A stretch of 16,277 nucleotides of DNA from Polaribacter sp. (lineage in GTDB: Bacteria > Bacteroidota > Bacteroidia > Flavobacteriales > Flavobacteriaceae), in assembly GCA_030731695.1 (NCBI GenBank), contig JANQTK010000160.1, positions 1 to 16,277 of the forward strand, read 5' to 3'. Each line of letters opens with the position of its first letter. Position 1 is the stretch's first letter. Position numbers and translations under genes: made by a program. Below the pieces are notes generated by a model. That model was not told the DNA's origin. It worked only from the letters and a program-made list of their open reading frames with translations, and did no database searches. Positions 15,533 through 16,277 of this stretch are shown here, one piece after another.

Positions 15533-16277
15533 TTAAACACTTATTTTTAACCCATCAAAAGCTAAATAAATATTTTCAGGAAGGTTTTTAGAAATTTCTT
15601 CGTGAAATCCTAATTTATGGCTTATGTGTGTAAAATAGGTTTTTTTAGGGTTTATTTCTCGAACAAATTCAATAGCTTCCTCTAAATTAAAATGAGTTGG
15701 ATGTGGTTCAATACGTAAAGCATTCACTACCAAAACATCTAAGTTTTGTAGTTTTTCTTTTTCAGATTTCTGAATAGTTTTTACATCTGTCAAGTACGCA
15801 AAATTCTGAATTCTATAACCAGCTATTGGTAAATTTCCATGCAAAACTTCAATAGGTTGAACCTTTACGTTATGAACTGTAAATGCTAATTTATCAATAA
15901 TAAAAGGAGAAACACTAGGTGCTCCTGGATACCTGTTTTCTTTGCTAAAAATATATTCAAATCTTTTTTCTAAACTCTGTAAAGTTCTAGCATTTAAATA
16001 AATAGGCATCTCTCCTATTTGATAACAAAATGGGCGTAGATCGTCAATTCCAGCTGTATGATCTGAATGTTCGTGTGTAAAAAAAACACCATTAATAGAT
16101 TGCACATTTTCACGCAACATTTGTTGTCTAAAATCAGGGCCACAATCAATCACAAAATTTACATCATCCCAAGAAATTAAAACAGATGAACGCAAGCGCT
16201 TGTCTTTAAAATCATTTGACAGGCAAACAGGATCGTTACTAGCAATCATAGGAATTCCTTGAGAAGTTCCTGTTCCT
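15533..16277 (-). CDS. MBL-fold metallo-hydrolase, PhnP-like, 5' end beyond window
   Basis: Metallo-beta-lactamase-fold hydrolase of the PhnP/RNase Z-like phosphodiesterase group. An internal Met codon ends at 16249, but the frame stays open to the edge and reads GTGTSQGIP just before that Met, the conserved start block of this family, so the true start lies a few codons past 16277. Numbering from the internal Met, the metal ligands are His59, His61, Asp63 and His64 in THEHSDH, His137 in VLHGN, Asp155 in LTD and His208 in FTHISH; all are present, so it should be active with two metal ions. It ends normally with GLKISV at 15533. About 247 residues are visible of roughly 250-255 expected. It is cytoplasmic. 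The natural substrate is unknown; PhnP itself cleaves cyclic ribose phosphates, but equivalence is not shown. A 297-bp gap separates it from the downstream kinase gene. Confidence 0.92.
   Translation of the reverse strand, partial: GTGTSQGIPMIASNDPVCLSNDFKDKRLRSSVLISWDDVNFVIDCGPDFRQQMLRENVQSINGVFFTHEHSDHTAGIDDLRPFCYQIGEMPIYLNARTLQSLEKRFEYIFSKENRYPGAPSVSPFIIDKLAFTVHNVKVQPIEVLHGNLPIAGYRIQNFAYLTDVKTIQKSEKEKLQNLDVLVVNALRIEPHPTHFNLEEAIEFVREINPKKTYFTHISHKLGFHEEISKNLPENIYLAFDGLKISV

Noticed and set aside
16247..16249. Internal ATG as the start of the MBL-fold hydrolase
   Set aside because: The frame is open to the window edge and encodes the conserved GTGTSQGIP block upstream, so the true start is outside.
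1..16277. CRISPR arrays, tRNA or rRNA genes, insertion sequences, phage genes
   Set aside because: I saw no spaced direct repeats, cloverleaf sequences, transposase or integrase motifs on either strand; composition is even throughout.

Overview
The window is from a low-GC member of the Bacteroidetes, most likely a flavobacterium. The signs are AT-rich coding sequence with weak or absent Shine-Dalgarno sequences, candidate promoters of the Bacteroidetes type (TTG, about 18 bp, TAnnTTTG), and family content typical of that class: a DUF5916/CBM9 outer-membrane protein, a TIGR02757 (DUF2400) protein, a BatA-type membrane protein and a dihydroorotase-like protein lacking metal ligands. I cannot name the genus from the sequence.

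Layout. Positions 1-865 (minus) hold the first three quarters of sucC, cut by the window edge. From 1105 to 10490 all genes are on the plus strand: a DUF5916 outer-membrane protein; an ABC ATPase of the LolD type directly abutting a TIGR02757 gene; then a run that reads like one operon, with an S10 serine carboxypeptidase, a BatA/VWA-like membrane protein (4 bp gap), a degenerate dihydroorotase (4 bp overlap) and an alpha/beta-hydrolase esterase (48 bp gap). From 10498 to the end all genes are on the minus strand: a four-gene signalling operon (13685 down to 10498), a 425-bp intergenic stretch with a good candidate promoter and a candidate terminator, a cysteine-rich PAS histidine kinase, a roughly 300-bp AT-rich gap, and the 5'-truncated start of a PhnP-like metallo-beta-lactamase-fold hydrolase.

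Most interesting region. The minus-strand operon runs, in transcription order, coiled-coil protein -> protein with a conserved C-terminal domain that I read as roadblock/longin-like -> Rab/Ras-like small GTPase -> soluble hybrid histidine kinase with a receiver domain. Gaps are 0, 11 and 6 bp. A small GTPase beside a roadblock-like partner recalls MglA/MglB polarity modules. Here it is tied to two-component phosphorelay and a scaffold-like coiled coil, no DNA-binding output domain is visible, and the GTPase has Thr where Ras/Rab proteins carry their catalytic Gln. A second soluble kinase with four clustered cysteines lies immediately upstream. I infer a cytoplasmic switch in which phosphorelay and GTP state are coupled; this is a hypothesis, not a demonstrated function.

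Other points: the dihydroorotase-like protein has lost the metal-binding histidines of active enzymes and is probably not a catalyst, and the TIGR02757 protein shows sequence resemblance to the HhH-GPD DNA glycosylase fold.
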